Made by a program: the position numbers and the translations under genes
Assembly (NCBI RefSeq): GCF_900116255.1
Contig: NZ_FPAI01000002.1
Span: forward strand, 62,001 to 126,000
DNA from: Halolactibacillus miurensis
Lineage (GTDB): Bacteria > Bacillota > Bacilli > Bacillales > Amphibacillaceae
DNA length: 64,000 nucleotides
Reading direction: 5' to 3'
In this document: positions 8,406-19,544 of the stretch, one piece after another
Layout of the letters: each line of letters starts with the position of its first letter
Numbering within the stretch: the stretch's first letter is position 1
Notes under the pieces: model-generated
The model's input: the letters and a program-made list of their open reading frames with translations, nothing else
Database searches by the model: none
Told to the model about the DNA's origin: nothing

Positions 8406-9521
8406 ATGAAAAAGATATGCCGATTTATAATTATTATATTTTTAGCAATTATTCTGTTAGATAGCATACAACATCATATTATGGACAACTCGACAATTGA
8501 AAAAATTACTAATTATTTCGAAGGAAAAGCTGATAGTCAATATGAGGGTCAAGTAAACGATATTATTAGTGAAATGAAATATAATAAGAAATTAGTAGGT
8601 TCTACAGATGGATATATTTATACTAATATTAACGATACTCAGAAAATAGAGCGGGAAATAAGTCGTTCTGTAACTCAAATGGATAAAATGTTATCCGACA
8701 TATCTCTTGGAGGAGATGAGCATTCATTTGAACTAATTTTGTACGCCTCTATGGAGGAATTTAAAACAAAAACAAAAGAAATAATACCGTCAAATCATAA
8801 AGGGTTAGCTGTATACGATGGATTAGTTATTCATATATCTGTGGAAAATATAGAAGATGTATTTTCTCATGAATATGTCCACTTTAAAACACATTCATTT
8901 TGTAAAGAAAACAATTTGAATTTTGATAATTATCCTGTATGGTTTATCGAAGGAATTGCAAAGTTAAGTGAAGACTATTTTGGTGTAGAGACGTCACCAA
9001 TATTTTTAGGGAAAGTTAATAAGTTCAAAAAAATGAATAATAAAATGAAATATGATACGTCTTATTTACAAAGTCACATCGCACTACTTAAAGTCATTGA
9101 AATAAGTGAGGACGATTCTGTTAGAAATATAATGTTAGAGACACAAGAAAAAGAATTCTATAAAGCGTTTAAGGATGAAGTTGGAATATCAATAGAGGGT
9201 ATAGAGGAAATATTAACGATGCAAAGCAAGACAAATCCAATTGAAAGCGGAAAAAATCCAAATGTTAGATTAAAAGAACTAGAGGCATATACAAATTCTT
9301 ACCCTGGGGATAGTAAAGCCTTACAGCTATTAGGTTATTATTATTGGAAAACAGAAGATTTTCATCGCTCTGAAGAAACCTACAATAAATCTCTGGAGAT
9401 AGATCCAAATAACATTATTACCATGAATCAATTAGCAATGATGTATGAAGATACATCAAGGAATGAGAAAGCTGCTAAGATAAGAGAAAAAATTCAACAA
9501 TTAAAGACGATTTCCAATTAA
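8406..9521 (+). CDS. Membrane-anchored HEXXH metallopeptidase with TPR tail, probably acquired
   Basis: The 371-residue product has an N-terminal membrane segment (about 5-19). A zinc-peptidase core carries HEYVH (155-159) followed by WFIEGIAKLSED (179-190), whose glutamate fits the third ligand of gluzincin peptidases of the MA type. TPR-like helices follow at about 300-371 (LLGYYYWKTEDFHRSEETY). The catalytic region is probably outside the cell. The ATG at 8406 follows GGAGGG; an upstream ATG at 8373 lacks one. Base composition differs from the neighbours: hand counts give 18/60 GC at 8521-8580 and 11/60 at 9001-9060, against 27/60 at 7741-7800. It splits the usual desulfurase-mnmA pair. 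Substrate unknown. Confidence 0.8.
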   Translation: MKKICRFIIIIFLAIILLDSIQHHIMDNSTIEKITNYFEGKADSQYEGQVNDIISEMKYNKKLVGSTDGYIYTNINDTQKIEREISRSVTQMDKMLSDISLGGDEHSFELILYASMEEFKTKTKEIIPSNHKGLAVYDGLVIHISVENIEDVFSHEYVHFKTHSFCKENNLNFDNYPVWFIEGIAKLSEDYFGVETSPIFLGKVNKFKKMNNKMKYDTSYLQSHIALLKVIEISEDDSVRNIMLETQEKEFYKAFKDEVGISIEGIEEILTMQSKTNPIESGKNPNVRLKELEAYTNSYPGDSKALQLLGYYYWKTEDFHRSEETYNKSLEIDPNNIITMNQLAMMYEDTSRNEKAAKIREKIQQLKTISN

Positions 9522-9562
9522 TGTAAATGTTTTAGTGCTTTTTTCTGGGTATTTAATATTAA

Positions 9563-10699
<1,137 letters not shown>

Positions 10700-10728
10700 T
10701 AATAAAGAATATAAGAAAGGAGTCCGAT

Positions 10729-11391
10729 ATGACTTATATTGAACAAGGCATTAAATACATGCAAGATGAGAACTATGAAATGGCTGTGAAAGCTTTCAAC
10801 GATGCGATTGAAGCGGAACCTGATAATCCAGTCGGATACATTAACTTTGGCCATGTGTTAGCGCATCTTAATGAAGACGTGCGCGCAAAAGATTTTTATG
10901 AAAAAGCACTTGAGCTTGATCCAAAAGCCGCAACGGCATATTACGGACTTGGCAATCTCTTGTTTGAAAAAGCGCAATATAAACAAGCGATTCGCCAATA
11001 TACAGAAGCGATTGATTTAGGTTTAACTGAAGCGGATGTTTATTTTATGATTGGTTTCTCACACCTAAAAAGAGATGATTTTAAGCTAGCCCTTCCATTT
11101 CTTATGCATGCAAGTGAGCTCAGTCCAAATGATCGTGATATTGCGATGCAGTATGGGCTCGCTTTAGCAGAGCTTTCTCAATTAGACGAAGCGTATCGTG
11201 TATTTGATGGGGTTTATAAGAGTCACCCGACGCATGCAGATGCGCTTTATAACCGCGCCCTCTGTGATTTATTTTTAGAGCGAACAGATGAAGCTATCAA
11301 AGATTTAAACTGTGTCCTTGACTTAGACCCGGAACATACGCTTGCGCAAGGCACCTTGATGCAGATTGAACAAATATTAGATCAACAGTAA
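10729..11391 (+). CDS. yrrB: Tetratricopeptide repeat protein (YrrB-like)
   Basis: A 220-residue protein built almost entirely of TPR units of 34 residues; repeats are visible as YMQDENYEMAVKAFNDAIEAEPDN, VRAKDFYEKALELDP and later copies. It has no signal peptide or membrane segment, so it is probably a cytoplasmic scaffold. The RBS AAAGGAG precedes the start. It sits between mnmA and recD2, as yrrB does in Bacillus subtilis. The partner protein is not shown by the sequence. Confidence 0.85.
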   Translation: MTYIEQGIKYMQDENYEMAVKAFNDAIEAEPDNPVGYINFGHVLAHLNEDVRAKDFYEKALELDPKAATAYYGLGNLLFEKAQYKQAIRQYTEAIDLGLTEADVYFMIGFSHLKRDDFKLALPFLMHASELSPNDRDIAMQYGLALAELSQLDEAYRVFDGVYKSHPTHADALYNRALCDLFLERTDEAIKDLNCVLDLDPEHTLAQGTLMQIEQILDQQ

Positions 11392-11402
11392 GAAAGTGGG
11401 CG

Positions 11403-13736
11403 GTGGACGTGTCAGAAGAAACGAAGTATATTCGTGGAGAATTGATTTATACGATTTATACCAATCAAGCCGAACACTTTTCCATTGCTAAAATAAAAGT
11501 GTTAAAGACGAACGAAGCATTTGATGAGGATGAACTCGTTGTAAAAGGCTACTTTGGTGAAATCTTTCCTGGTGAAGCCTATGTCTTTTACGGGGAGTTT
11601 GTCCATCATAAAAAATTTGGTGAGCAGTATCATGTCGATCACTACGAGCGGTATGTGCCAAAGACAGAGGAAGGGCTCGTCAGTTATTTGTCGAGTGATC
11701 TCTTTCCTAAAATCGGAAAAAAAACAGCGAGTCGGATTGTGGAAGCGCTTGGTGAAGGGGCGATTAATAAAATCATTCGCGCGCCCGATGTGTTAAAAGA
11801 TATTAAAGGTTTAAATGATGAACGCCGGACGATTTTAGTCGAGCGATTAAAGACATATCAAGGGTTTGACACGGTTGTCGTTGCCTTGCAAAAGGTCGGG
11901 ATTGGTTTAAAGCTGGCGCAAAAGATTTATCAACATTATCAAGATGAAGCCATTAACATTCTAGAAGAAAATCCGTATCAATACGTATTTGATATCGAAG
12001 GTTTTGGCTTTCACCGGGCGGATTTAATTGCGACTGATCGTGGCATTAGCTTAAATCACCCGTCAAGAATCAGAGCCGGAATTCTTTATGTCCTGAATGA
12101 ATCATTAAATGACGGGCATGTTTTTTTACCAAAAGATTTAATAAGAGAGAAGGTCAATCGCTTACTGGAAGCGCGTCGGTATGATATCACCGACGAGATG
12201 TTGATGAAAGAATTAGTTGAAATGGCAGAAGAAGAGTATTTAGTTGAAGAACAAGACCGGATTTACCTACCCGTCAGTTATTATGCTGAAGCAGGACTAA
12301 CGACACAACTCAAGCGCATCAGTGAGCTGGAAGTAGAAGAGACGATTGTTGAAGCGGATTTATTAAAGGTCGTCGGTGAAGTAGAAGAAGAGGAACACTT
12401 GACCTACGGCAAAGTTCAATACGAAGCGATTAAACAAGCACTCATGACGAAAGTGATGATTTTAACCGGTGGACCTGGTACAGGGAAAACAACGGTCATT
12501 AAAGGGATTTTAAAAGCGTATAGCGAACTGAATGATGTGAGTATGAAGTTACAAGATTATGCGAAGCGCAGTGAATTTCCGTATATACTCACCGCCCCTA
12601 CCGGTAGGGCCGCAAAAAGAATCACCGAATCGACCGGCTTACCTGCCTATACGATTCACCGTTTACTCGGTTGGGATGGGCATCAACACTTTGAAAAAAC
12701 GCAAGACAATCCATTAGAGGGTAAAATGATCATCATTGATGAATTCTCGATGGTCGATATCTTTCTAGCCAATCAATTATTTAAAGCGATCCCATCTTCG
12801 ATGCAAGTGTTACTGGTTGGAGATGAGGACCAGTTACCGTCTGTAGGACCTGGACAGGTGTTAAGTGATTTATTACATAGTCATCAAGTGACACAAATTA
12901 AACTTGATGAAGTATACCGGCAAAAAGAAGGATCGAAAATTATTACATTGGCGCATCAAATTAAACATGATGAATTAACGGCAGCGGATTTAACTAAAGC
13001 GAGTGATTTCAACTTTATCCCGTGTCAGCGTCACCAGTTGTTGCACTCCATTGAAACGATTGTGATTCGGGCGATTGAGCGGGGATTTGATATTCAAGAT
13101 ATTCAAATTTTAGCGCCGATGTATAAGACGGATGTCGGCATTAATGAAATAAATGCTCGCATCCAGTCGGTTGTGAATCCTAAGCGTAAAGGTGCGCGTG
13201 AACTGCATACGAAAGATACCGTGTTTCGAACCGGTGATAAAGTGATTCAGCTCGTTAATCAACCGGAAGACAATGTGTTTAACGGGGATATTGGTAAAAT
13301 AACCGCCATATTTAGAGAAAATGAAAATATTGACGGGGAAGACCAAGTAATTGTCACCTTTGAAGAGGATGATGTCACCTATACCCGGCAGGATTTATTA
13401 AATATTACCCATGCGTATTGTATTTCGATCCATAAGTCACAAGGGAGTGAATTTCCGATTGTCGTCATGCCTGTTGACCGTGCTTACCGGCGAATGCTTA
13501 GGAAAAACTTATTGTATACGGCAATGACACGAGCAAAACAGTCGTTGATTATTTGCGGGGACCAAGCAGCCTTTTTAGAGGGCGTCACCACGATTGACAC
13601 GAATGAACGTTATACAACACTTATCGAACGTTTAACGGGTGTTTTTACCGATAAAGACTACCGTGAACGTTTAGAAGAAGATTTAGAAGAACAAGCTTTA
13701 GGCGATGAAGACGTCTCACCGTTTGATTTTATGTAA
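11403..13736 (+). CDS. recD2: ATP-dependent DNA helicase RecD2
   Basis: SF1B 5'-3' helicase, independent of RecBC, involved in fork maintenance and repair in Bacillus. The 777-residue product has an N-terminal OB/HhH region (about 1-200, with LSSDLFPKIGKKTASRIVEALG), Walker A TGGPGTGKTT near 356-365, Walker B IIIDEFSMVD near 443-452, and C-terminal motif sequences ITHAYCISIHKSQGSEFP and LLYTAMTRAK. The start is GTG at 11403; GTG at 11409 is an alternative because the weak G-rich Shine-Dalgarno does not decide between them. It follows yrrB by 11 bases, probably in one operon. Confidence 0.95.
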   Translation: MDVSEETKYIRGELIYTIYTNQAEHFSIAKIKVLKTNEAFDEDELVVKGYFGEIFPGEAYVFYGEFVHHKKFGEQYHVDHYERYVPKTEEGLVSYLSSDLFPKIGKKTASRIVEALGEGAINKIIRAPDVLKDIKGLNDERRTILVERLKTYQGFDTVVVALQKVGIGLKLAQKIYQHYQDEAINILEENPYQYVFDIEGFGFHRADLIATDRGISLNHPSRIRAGILYVLNESLNDGHVFLPKDLIREKVNRLLEARRYDITDEMLMKELVEMAEEEYLVEEQDRIYLPVSYYAEAGLTTQLKRISELEVEETIVEADLLKVVGEVEEEEHLTYGKVQYEAIKQALMTKVMILTGGPGTGKTTVIKGILKAYSELNDVSMKLQDYAKRSEFPYILTAPTGRAAKRITESTGLPAYTIHRLLGWDGHQHFEKTQDNPLEGKMIIIDEFSMVDIFLANQLFKAIPSSMQVLLVGDEDQLPSVGPGQVLSDLLHSHQVTQIKLDEVYRQKEGSKIITLAHQIKHDELTAADLTKASDFNFIPCQRHQLLHSIETIVIRAIERGFDIQDIQILAPMYKTDVGINEINARIQSVVNPKRKGARELHTKDTVFRTGDKVIQLVNQPEDNVFNGDIGKITAIFRENENIDGEDQVIVTFEEDDVTYTRQDLLNITHAYCISIHKSQGSEFPIVVMPVDRAYRRMLRKNLLYTAMTRAKQSLIICGDQAAFLEGVTTIDTNERYTTLIERLTGVFTDKDYRERLEEDLEEQALGDEDVSPFDFM

Positions 13737-13816
13737 GATTAGGATAAAAAAGCAGAACGCATGTATAAACGTCCCCTTGATTTGGCTACACTGAATCAAA
13801 AAAAGAGGTGACGTGT

Positions 13817-14020
13817 ATGCGGTGTTTTTACTGCCAGCACTTAAGTTTAGGTGAAATTTCCACTAAACATTATTATTGTATGGAATGCTGTTTAGAGTTT
13901 AAAGTTGTGGAAGACCGATGGTATGGCTATATGATAGATGAGGAAGGTGACCTTCACCTAGAGGTTTCATCAGACATGACATTTTCACCAGCTGGAACAA
14001 CTCATCAGACTATCGATTGA
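13817..14020 (+). CDS. Small putative zinc-binding protein, unrecognised
   Basis: A 67-residue product with two CXXC pairs, C3-C6 (CFYC) and C21-C24 (CMEC), spaced like a treble-clef or zinc-ribbon knuckle, then an acidic C-terminal half. The ATG at 13817 is preferred because AGAGGTG lies 6 bases before it; the longer frame opens with GTG at 13808 inside that site. It lies between recD2 and the alaS leader. The alaS promoter overlaps its stop codon. No family is recognised; zinc binding is inferred from the cysteines. Confidence 0.65.
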   Translation: MRCFYCQHLSLGEISTKHYYCMECCLEFKVVEDRWYGYMIDEEGDLHLEVSSDMTFSPAGTTHQTID

Positions 14021-14045
14021 CAGCGGCAAAAAGATTCTCTATAAT
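14017..14045 (+). promoter_or_regulatory. Consensus SigA promoter of alaS
   Basis: TTGACA (14017-14022), 17-base spacer, TATAAT (14040-14045): both hexamers are perfect. The -35 includes the stop codon of the preceding small gene. Confidence 0.88.
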
Positions 14046-14059
14046 ATCGGGTGAAACGA

Positions 14060-14296
14060 TAGAAAAAAACGTCGAGAAACAGGAGTACATATCAGCCCAT
14101 TTAAAGAGACGCTTACCCTTAGGCTGTAAGGTGAGCGAAATGAAGAGGTATGGAAGCTCGTTTTGAGTGTAAATTAACCATTTACCGGTTGAATGCCGTT
14201 ATCATTCACTAAAGGTGATAGCGTTAGCTATAATCAGGGTGGTACCGCGAAGATAACTCTCGTCCCTGCAAGATATTGCAGGGATGGGAGTTTTTA
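14060..14296 (+). promoter_or_regulatory. T-box riboswitch of alaS (Ala specifier)
   Basis: tRNA-Ala-sensing leader. AGTA of stem I is at 14084-14087. The specifier GCT (Ala) is at 14156-14158 after GAA. The T-box core AGGGTGGTACCGCG is at 14236-14249. The terminator pairs CCCTGCA with TGCAGGG inside an AACTCTC/GGGAGTT stem (about 14255-14295), followed by T. The specifier agrees with the downstream gene. Confidence 0.94.
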
Positions 14297-14360
14297 TATT
14301 GCCTATCGTTAGCAATAAATGGCTGTATATAAGTAATGATTAATAAAGGAGCGAACACAG

Positions 14361-16994
14361 ATGAAAGCATTAACCTCAAGTGAAGTAAGACAAATGTTTT
14401 TAGATTTCTTTGAATCAAAAGGCCACCGGATTGAACCGAGTGCCTCACTTATCCCACAAGAAGATCCAACGTTACTATGGATTAATTCCGGTGTAGCAAC
14501 GTTAAAAAAATATTTTGATGGACGCGTCATGCCTGCTAATCCGCGTCTAGCGAACGCGCAAAAATCGATTCGAACAAACGATATTGAAAACGTTGGCTAC
14601 ACGCCGCGTCACCATACGTTCTTTGAAATGTTAGGTAACTTTTCGATTGGTGATTATTTCAAAGAAGAAGCGATTGAGTATGCATGGGAATTTCTAACGA
14701 GTGATAAATGGATTGGTTTTGACCCAGAAAAAATTTCAGTCACCGTGCATCCAGAAGATGATGAAGCGTTCCGCTACTGGAAGGATACCATTAAACTACC
14801 AGAAGAGCGGATTATTCGTTTAGAAGAAAATTTCTGGGATATCGGTGAAGGTCCAAGTGGACCTAACACGGAAATTTTTTATGACCGTGGGGAAGCTTAT
14901 GGCAATGATTTAAATGATCCTGAACTTTACCCTGGCGGGGAAAATGATCGTTATTTAGAAATTTGGAATTTAGTGTTTTCTCAATACAACCATAATCCTG
15001 ATGACACGTATACACCACTACCGAAGAAAAATATTGATACGGGGATGGGACTTGAACGAATGATTTGTGTCATCCAAGGGACGGAAACAAATTTCGAAAC
15101 CGATTTATTCTTACCGATTATTAAAGAAGTAGAAAAGTTAACCACCGTTAATTATGGTGACAACAAAGAAACGGATACAGCCTTTAAAGTGATTAGTGAT
15201 CATATTCGTACGGTTAGTTTTGCGGTCGGTGACGGTGCCTTACCTTCTAATGAAGGTCGTGGGTATGTGTTAAGACGGTTATTGAGACGCGCAGTTCGTT
15301 TTAGTAAGCAACTTGGCATCGATAAAGTTTTTATGGCGTCACTCGTTCCTACAGTGGCTTCTATTATGGAAGCCTTTTATCCAGAAGTAAAACAAAAACA
15401 AGACTTTATTATGAATGTGATTCAAACGGAAGAAGAACGCTTCCATGAAACATTACATGACGGCTTAGTTATTCTGTCTGACATTATTGACCAACAAACG
15501 AAGAGCAATGAAACGGTTGTGCCAGGTGAGTATGTCTTTAAGTTGTATGATACGTACGGTTTCCCGAAAGAATTAACGGAAGAATATGCGCATGAACAAG
15601 GTTTTACAATTGATGAAGCAGGCTTTTTAGTAGAGATGGAAAAACAAAAAGCACGCGCACGTAATGCGCGTCAAAAAGTGGATTCCATGCAAGTCCAAGA
15701 CAGTGTCTTTAGTGAACTAACAAAAGACAGTACGTTTGTCGGTTATACAACCCACGAAATCACCACGACGGTTGTGGCGATGATTGAAAATCAAACCTTT
15801 GTCGATCAAGTCACCGGAGAGGAAGCGTTTGTGATTTTAGCTGAAACACCGTTTTATGCAGAAAGTGGCGGTCAACAGTCAGACTTAGGCGTGATTTATA
15901 ATGATCACTTTAAAGCGACGGTTAAAGAAGTGAAAAAAGCACCGAAAGGGCAACACCTTCACCTGATCGAAATCACTGAAGGTGAGCTTCAATTAGATGA
16001 GACTGTAACGGCACAAATTGACCGTGAACGTCGATTATTGATTGAGAAAAATCATACCGCCACACACCTATTACATCAAGCATTAAAAGATGTCTTAGGT
16101 ACGCACGTGAATCAAGCAGGGTCACTTGTTAGTGCTGATCGGTTGCGTTTTGACTTCTCGCATTTTAGTTCGGTATCATCTGAAGAGCTTCAAGCAATTG
16201 AAACAAAAGTGAATGAACAAGTCTGGGCCTCACTTCCGGTTGAGATTACCAACCGTTCAATTGAGGAAGCGAAACAAATGGGGGCAATGGCGCTCTTTGG
16301 TGAAAAATATGGTGACGTTGTACGAGTTGTTAAAGTCGGTGACTATAGCCTAGAGCTATGTGGAGGTTGCCATGTCACGAATACCGCAGAAATCGGACTA
16401 TTTAAACTTGTGGCTGAATCTGGTATTGGTGCTGGTACACGCCGAATTGAAGCGGTGACGGCAAAAGGTGCTTATCAGTTTGTTAATAAACAAGAAGTGG
16501 CTTTAAAACAAGCAGGTGAAAAGTTAAAAGCACAGCCATTAAACGTGCCAGAAAAACTTGATCAACTGTTTCTAGATATGAAACAACTACAAAAAGAGAA
16601 CGATGCCTACCAACAAAAATTATCGAGCTATGAAGCGAAGAATATTTTAGACAAAGTTGAACAAATTAATGACGTTGATTGTTTGATTGCACAAGTGAAT
16701 GTCTCAGATATGAATCAACTCCGCTCAATGGTCGATGATTTAAAACAAAAACTACCGTCAGGTATTATTCTCTTAGCGGCCGTCAATGATGGAAAAGTAC
16801 AATTTGCGAGTGGGGTTTCAAAAGATCTTGTTGAGAAAGGTTACCATGCAGGTAAGTTAATTAAACAAGCAGCGACCGTTTGCGGTGGCGGCGGTGGCGG
16901 TCGTCCAGATATGGCGCAAGCAGGTGGGAAAGAGCCTGAAAAAGTACAAGAGGCGTTACAAGAAGTAAAAACAATGATTTCTTCACTCGGATAA
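14361..16994 (+). CDS. alaS: Alanyl-tRNA synthetase
   Basis: Class II synthetase with a built-in editing domain. The 877-residue product has the catalytic N-terminal domain (about 1-450, with [17 protein letters not shown]), editing-site zinc motifs [11 protein letters not shown] and [13 protein letters not shown], and a C-terminal coiled-coil/C-Ala region ending in [17 protein letters not shown]. The start follows AAAGGAG. The first gene downstream, ireB, has its own candidate promoter. Confidence 0.97.
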   Translation: MKALTSSEVRQMFLDFFESKGHRIEPSASLIPQEDPTLLWINSGVATLKKYFDGRVMPANPRLANAQKSIRTNDIENVGYTPRHHTFFEMLGNFSIGDYFKEEAIEYAWEFLTSDKWIGFDPEKISVTVHPEDDEAFRYWKDTIKLPEERIIRLEENFWDIGEGPSGPNTEIFYDRGEAYGNDLNDPELYPGGENDRYLEIWNLVFSQYNHNPDDTYTPLPKKNIDTGMGLERMICVIQGTETNFETDLFLPIIKEVEKLTTVNYGDNKETDTAFKVISDHIRTVSFAVGDGALPSNEGRGYVLRRLLRRAVRFSKQLGIDKVFMASLVPTVASIMEAFYPEVKQKQDFIMNVIQTEEERFHETLHDGLVILSDIIDQQTKSNETVVPGEYVFKLYDTYGFPKELTEEYAHEQGFTIDEAGFLVEMEKQKARARNARQKVDSMQVQDSVFSELTKDSTFVGYTTHEITTTVVAMIENQTFVDQVTGEEAFVILAETPFYAESGGQQSDLGVIYNDHFKATVKEVKKAPKGQHLHLIEITEGELQLDETVTAQIDRERRLLIEKNHTATHLLHQALKDVLGTHVNQAGSLVSADRLRFDFSHFSSVSSEELQAIETKVNEQVWASLPVEITNRSIEEAKQMGAMALFGEKYGDVVRVVKVGDYSLELCGGCHVTNTAEIGLFKLVAESGIGAGTRRIEAVTAKGAYQFVNKQEVALKQAGEKLKAQPLNVPEKLDQLFLDMKQLQKENDAYQQKLSSYEAKNILDKVEQINDVDCLIAQVNVSDMNQLRSMVDDLKQKLPSGIILLAAVNDGKVQFASGVSKDLVEKGYHAGKLIKQAATVCGGGGGGRPDMAQAGGKEPEKVQEALQEVKTMISSLG

Positions 16995-16995
16995 C

Positions 16996-17025
16996 TTGTT
17001 AAATAGACCACATTAACGGTATAAT
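16996..17025 (+). promoter_or_regulatory. Promoter candidate of the ireB-ruvX-yrzB unit
   Basis: TTGTTA (16996-17001), 18-base spacer, and a perfect TATAAT (17020-17025), 58 bases before the ireB start. Confidence 0.55.
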
Positions 17026-17082
17026 GGTCGTAAGTAAGATTTACGTCATTTAGAAAACTTCAGTTAAGGACGAGGTGTTAGT

Positions 17083-17349
17083 ATGGAGAATATGGATCAG
17101 ACGATGAAATTTAATTTCTCAGAGGAGCCAGTTGAAACAAATGTCAAAGACGTCTTGTTAACTGTCTATCACGCATTAGAGGAAAAAGGTTATCACCCGA
17201 TTAATCAAATTGTTGGTTATTTACTTTCAGGTGACCCGGCCTACATTCCGCGATATAAGGATGCGCGAAACCTTATTCGTCGCCTCGACCGTGATGAACT
17301 CATTGAAGTGTTAGTCAAAGATTTTATCGATCAACATAAAGAGGTATAA
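17083..17349 (+). CDS. ireB: IreB-family regulatory phosphoprotein (YrzL, UPF0297)
   Basis: An 88-residue protein of the UPF0297/IreB family; in Enterococcus, IreB is a substrate of the Ser/Thr kinase IreK and modulates cephalosporin resistance. Family features seen are the N-terminal MKFNFSEEP, the region [20 protein letters not shown] and the [26 protein letters not shown] block. It immediately precedes ruvX (one base apart), the conserved arrangement alaS-yrzL-yrrK-yrzB. Its role in this organism is inferred only from family membership. Confidence 0.9.
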   Translation: MENMDQTMKFNFSEEPVETNVKDVLLTVYHALEEKGYHPINQIVGYLLSGDPAYIPRYKDARNLIRRLDRDELIEVLVKDFIDQHKEV

Positions 17350-17350
17350 T

Positions 17351-17764
17351 ATGAAAAAAATGGGCTTAGATGTCGGCTCGAAAACAATCGGTGTTGCGGT
17401 AAGTGACATGTTTGGGTGGACAGCGCAAGGAATTAAGACGATTCGGTGGGATGAAGAAGACATAACATCAGCCGATGAAGAGTTAAAGCAAATAATTCAA
17501 GAACATGAGATTTCTGAAGTTGTGATTGGTTTGCCTAAACATATGAACAATGATATTGGGGACCGTGGTGAAAAGGCACTTCACTATCAAAAACATATAG
17601 AAGAGACGTTTCAACTGCCAACGGTGATGTGGGATGAACGCTTATCAACAATGGCAGCCGAACGCGTGTTATTAGAAGCTGATGTCAGTCGCAAGAAGCG
17701 GAAAAAGGTCATTGATAAAATGGCGGCCGTGATGATTTTACAAGGTTACCTTGACTCAAAGTAA
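17351..17764 (+). CDS. ruvX: RuvX/YqgF-family nuclease (YrrK)
   Basis: RNase H-fold protein of the YqgF family, called a putative Holliday junction resolvase or pre-16S rRNA nuclease depending on the organism. The 137-residue product carries the metal-binding aspartate in [15 protein letters not shown], then [10 protein letters not shown], and the second acidic site in [12 protein letters not shown]. It is translationally coupled to ireB by position and followed by yrzB. Confidence 0.92.
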   Translation: MKKMGLDVGSKTIGVAVSDMFGWTAQGIKTIRWDEEDITSADEELKQIIQEHEISEVVIGLPKHMNNDIGDRGEKALHYQKHIEETFQLPTVMWDERLSTMAAERVLLEADVSRKKRKKVIDKMAAVMILQGYLDSK

Positions 17765-17795
17765 CAATCAATGAATATAAAGGAGGTCAAAGAAT

Positions 17796-18077
17796 ATGGC
17801 TTTAATTGAAGAAGAACGCATTATCATTCCTGGAGAAAACGGTGAAGAAAATCTTTACGAGGTGATTTTCACTTTTGACATCGAGGAAAACAATCAATCA
17901 TACGTCGCGGTTGTGCCAGTCGAGCAATCAGAGGATGAAGAACAAGAAGTCTTTGTCTTCCGTTATGAAGAAAAAGACAATCAAGATGATTTAATGTTAT
18001 TCTCAATCGAATCAGATGAAGAATGGGATATTGTCGAAGAAACATTTAATACACTTGTAGACCAGATGGATCTATAA
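17796..18077 (+). CDS. yrzB: DUF1292 protein YrzB
   Basis: A 93-residue, strongly acidic, beta-rich protein of the DUF1292 family that follows ruvX in most Bacillales. The RBS AAAGGAGGTC is strong. Typical features are the N-terminal ERIIIPGENGEE, the central FDIEENNQSYVAVVP, and a C-terminal WDIVEETFNTL. Function unknown. Confidence 0.88.
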   Translation: MALIEEERIIIPGENGEENLYEVIFTFDIEENNQSYVAVVPVEQSEDEEQEVFVFRYEEKDNQDDLMLFSIESDEEWDIVEETFNTLVDQMDL

Positions 18078-18092
18078 TTAAAAACAAAGGTC

Positions 18093-18131
18093 AAAACATA
18101 CAAAGTCGATTCGCTGACTTTGTATGTTTTT
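18093..18131 (+). terminator. Intrinsic terminator after yrzB
   Basis: AAAACATACAAAGTC opposes GACTTTGTATGTTTT across a short loop, with further T. It closes the ireB-ruvX-yrzB unit. Confidence 0.88.
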
Positions 18132-18286
18132 CGCTTTTGTTAGAAAAATGTAACATCACCCAATATCTTTGCGTCTTTAGTCATGAATACGTTAGAACAA
18201 ACAACAGGCGCTAAAAGTAAATAAGAGAAAGCTGTGGAAAAATGCGTCGGGTTTTAGTATAATGTATCAGATGAGGAGGGACGCAG

Positions 18287-19483
18287 GTGACTGAAGATAA
18301 CCAAAATAATTCAAAAGAAATAAACGAAGATAATCAAGATAATAATAGCGTCAAGCATACGTTTGAACAAACGAAGCAGAAAATGCATCATAACTTTTTA
18401 AATCGAGCAAAAGAAGCGAGTATAACGAGAAGAATCGTCGTTGTATCGATAGTTGTATTCATTATTCTGTTTGGTTTTGGTGGAAAGTTTGCCTATGATT
18501 ATATTATGGACGGACTAAGTCCGGTTGATGAGTCAAGTATGGAGGAAGTACAAGTAACGATTCCTTTAGGTTCGTCATCATCGGCGATCGCGGAGATCTT
18601 AGAAGATAATGGTGTCATTAATAATGCGTTAATGTATCGTATTTACATTAAAGTTAATAACGTAACGGATTTTCAAGCAGGTGATTATACACTGTCACCA
18701 AGTATGACACTAGCTGAGGTTTCAAATGAATTGCAGTCTGGTCGTATCGTTGAAGAAGCGAAATTTTTTGTCACGATTCCAGAAGGTCGCACGATTGAAG
18801 AAATAGCGACGTTGCTTAGTAATAACGTGAATATTGATGAAGAGGCATTTTTAGATTTGATGACAGATGAGGCCTACATTCAATCATTGATTGAAAAGTA
18901 TCCAAGTATTTTGTCGGAGACGATTTTAGATGATGATATTCGTTACCCGCTTGAAGGTTATTTATTTGCGGCAACGTATCCAATGTATGAAGATGAGCCG
19001 TCAATGGAAACGATTATTGAACAAATGCTTGATAAAACGGAAGATGTGTTACTCAATTACTTTGCGGAAATTGACGGATTAGAACAATTCTCTATCCATG
19101 AAATCTTTACCTTTAGCTCACTCGTAGAACGTGAAGCAAGAAATGAAGAAGAACGTCAAATGATTGCGGGTGTCTTTTATAACCGTTTAGAAGAAGGTAT
19201 GAGACTTGAAACAGACCCGACCGTGCTTTATGCGCTAGGGGAACATAAAGATCGTGTGTTATTCTCTGATTTAGAAATTGATTCACCTTATAACACCTAT
19301 CGTGTGTACGGACTTCCCGTTGGACCCATCTCAAACTTTGGTGAGAGTTCATTGGAAGCAGTGATTAATCCAAGCGACACAAATTATTTATACTTTGTCG
19401 CGGCGGATGGTGAGATTTATTACTCTGAAACGTTTGAAGAGCACCGCAGAAAAGCAAATGAATATTTAGATCGTGATATTTAA
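18287..19483 (+). CDS. mltG: Endolytic murein transglycosylase MltG
   Basis: Membrane-anchored YceG-family enzyme that cuts nascent peptidoglycan strands. The 398-residue product has a polar cytoplasmic N-terminus (1-48), one membrane helix (about 49-68), a LysM-like region, and the catalytic domain with SSLVEREARNEEERQMIAGVFYNRL split over about 280-305, where the glutamate after V is the expected catalytic acid, then LPVGPISNFGESSLEAVINP. The start is GTG with GAGGAGGG 6 bases upstream. A TATAAT at 18258-18263 may be its -10, but no convincing -35 is seen. Confidence 0.94.
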   Translation: MTEDNQNNSKEINEDNQDNNSVKHTFEQTKQKMHHNFLNRAKEASITRRIVVVSIVVFIILFGFGGKFAYDYIMDGLSPVDESSMEEVQVTIPLGSSSSAIAEILEDNGVINNALMYRIYIKVNNVTDFQAGDYTLSPSMTLAEVSNELQSGRIVEEAKFFVTIPEGRTIEEIATLLSNNVNIDEEAFLDLMTDEAYIQSLIEKYPSILSETILDDDIRYPLEGYLFAATYPMYEDEPSMETIIEQMLDKTEDVLLNYFAEIDGLEQFSIHEIFTFSSLVEREARNEEERQMIAGVFYNRLEEGMRLETDPTVLYALGEHKDRVLFSDLEIDSPYNTYRVYGLPVGPISNFGESSLEAVINPSDTNYLYFVAADGEIYYSETFEEHRRKANEYLDRDI

Positions 19484-19489
19484 ACAGCG

Positions 19490-19520
19490 AATCAGGGAAA
19501 TGTGTTCCCTGATTTTCTCT
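19490..19520 (+). terminator. Intrinsic terminator after mltG
   Basis: AATCAGGGAA opposes TTCCCTGATT across a 5-base loop, followed by a T-rich tail. Confidence 0.82.
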
Positions 19521-19544
19521 GTGTATAAAGGAAGGTGATCACAT

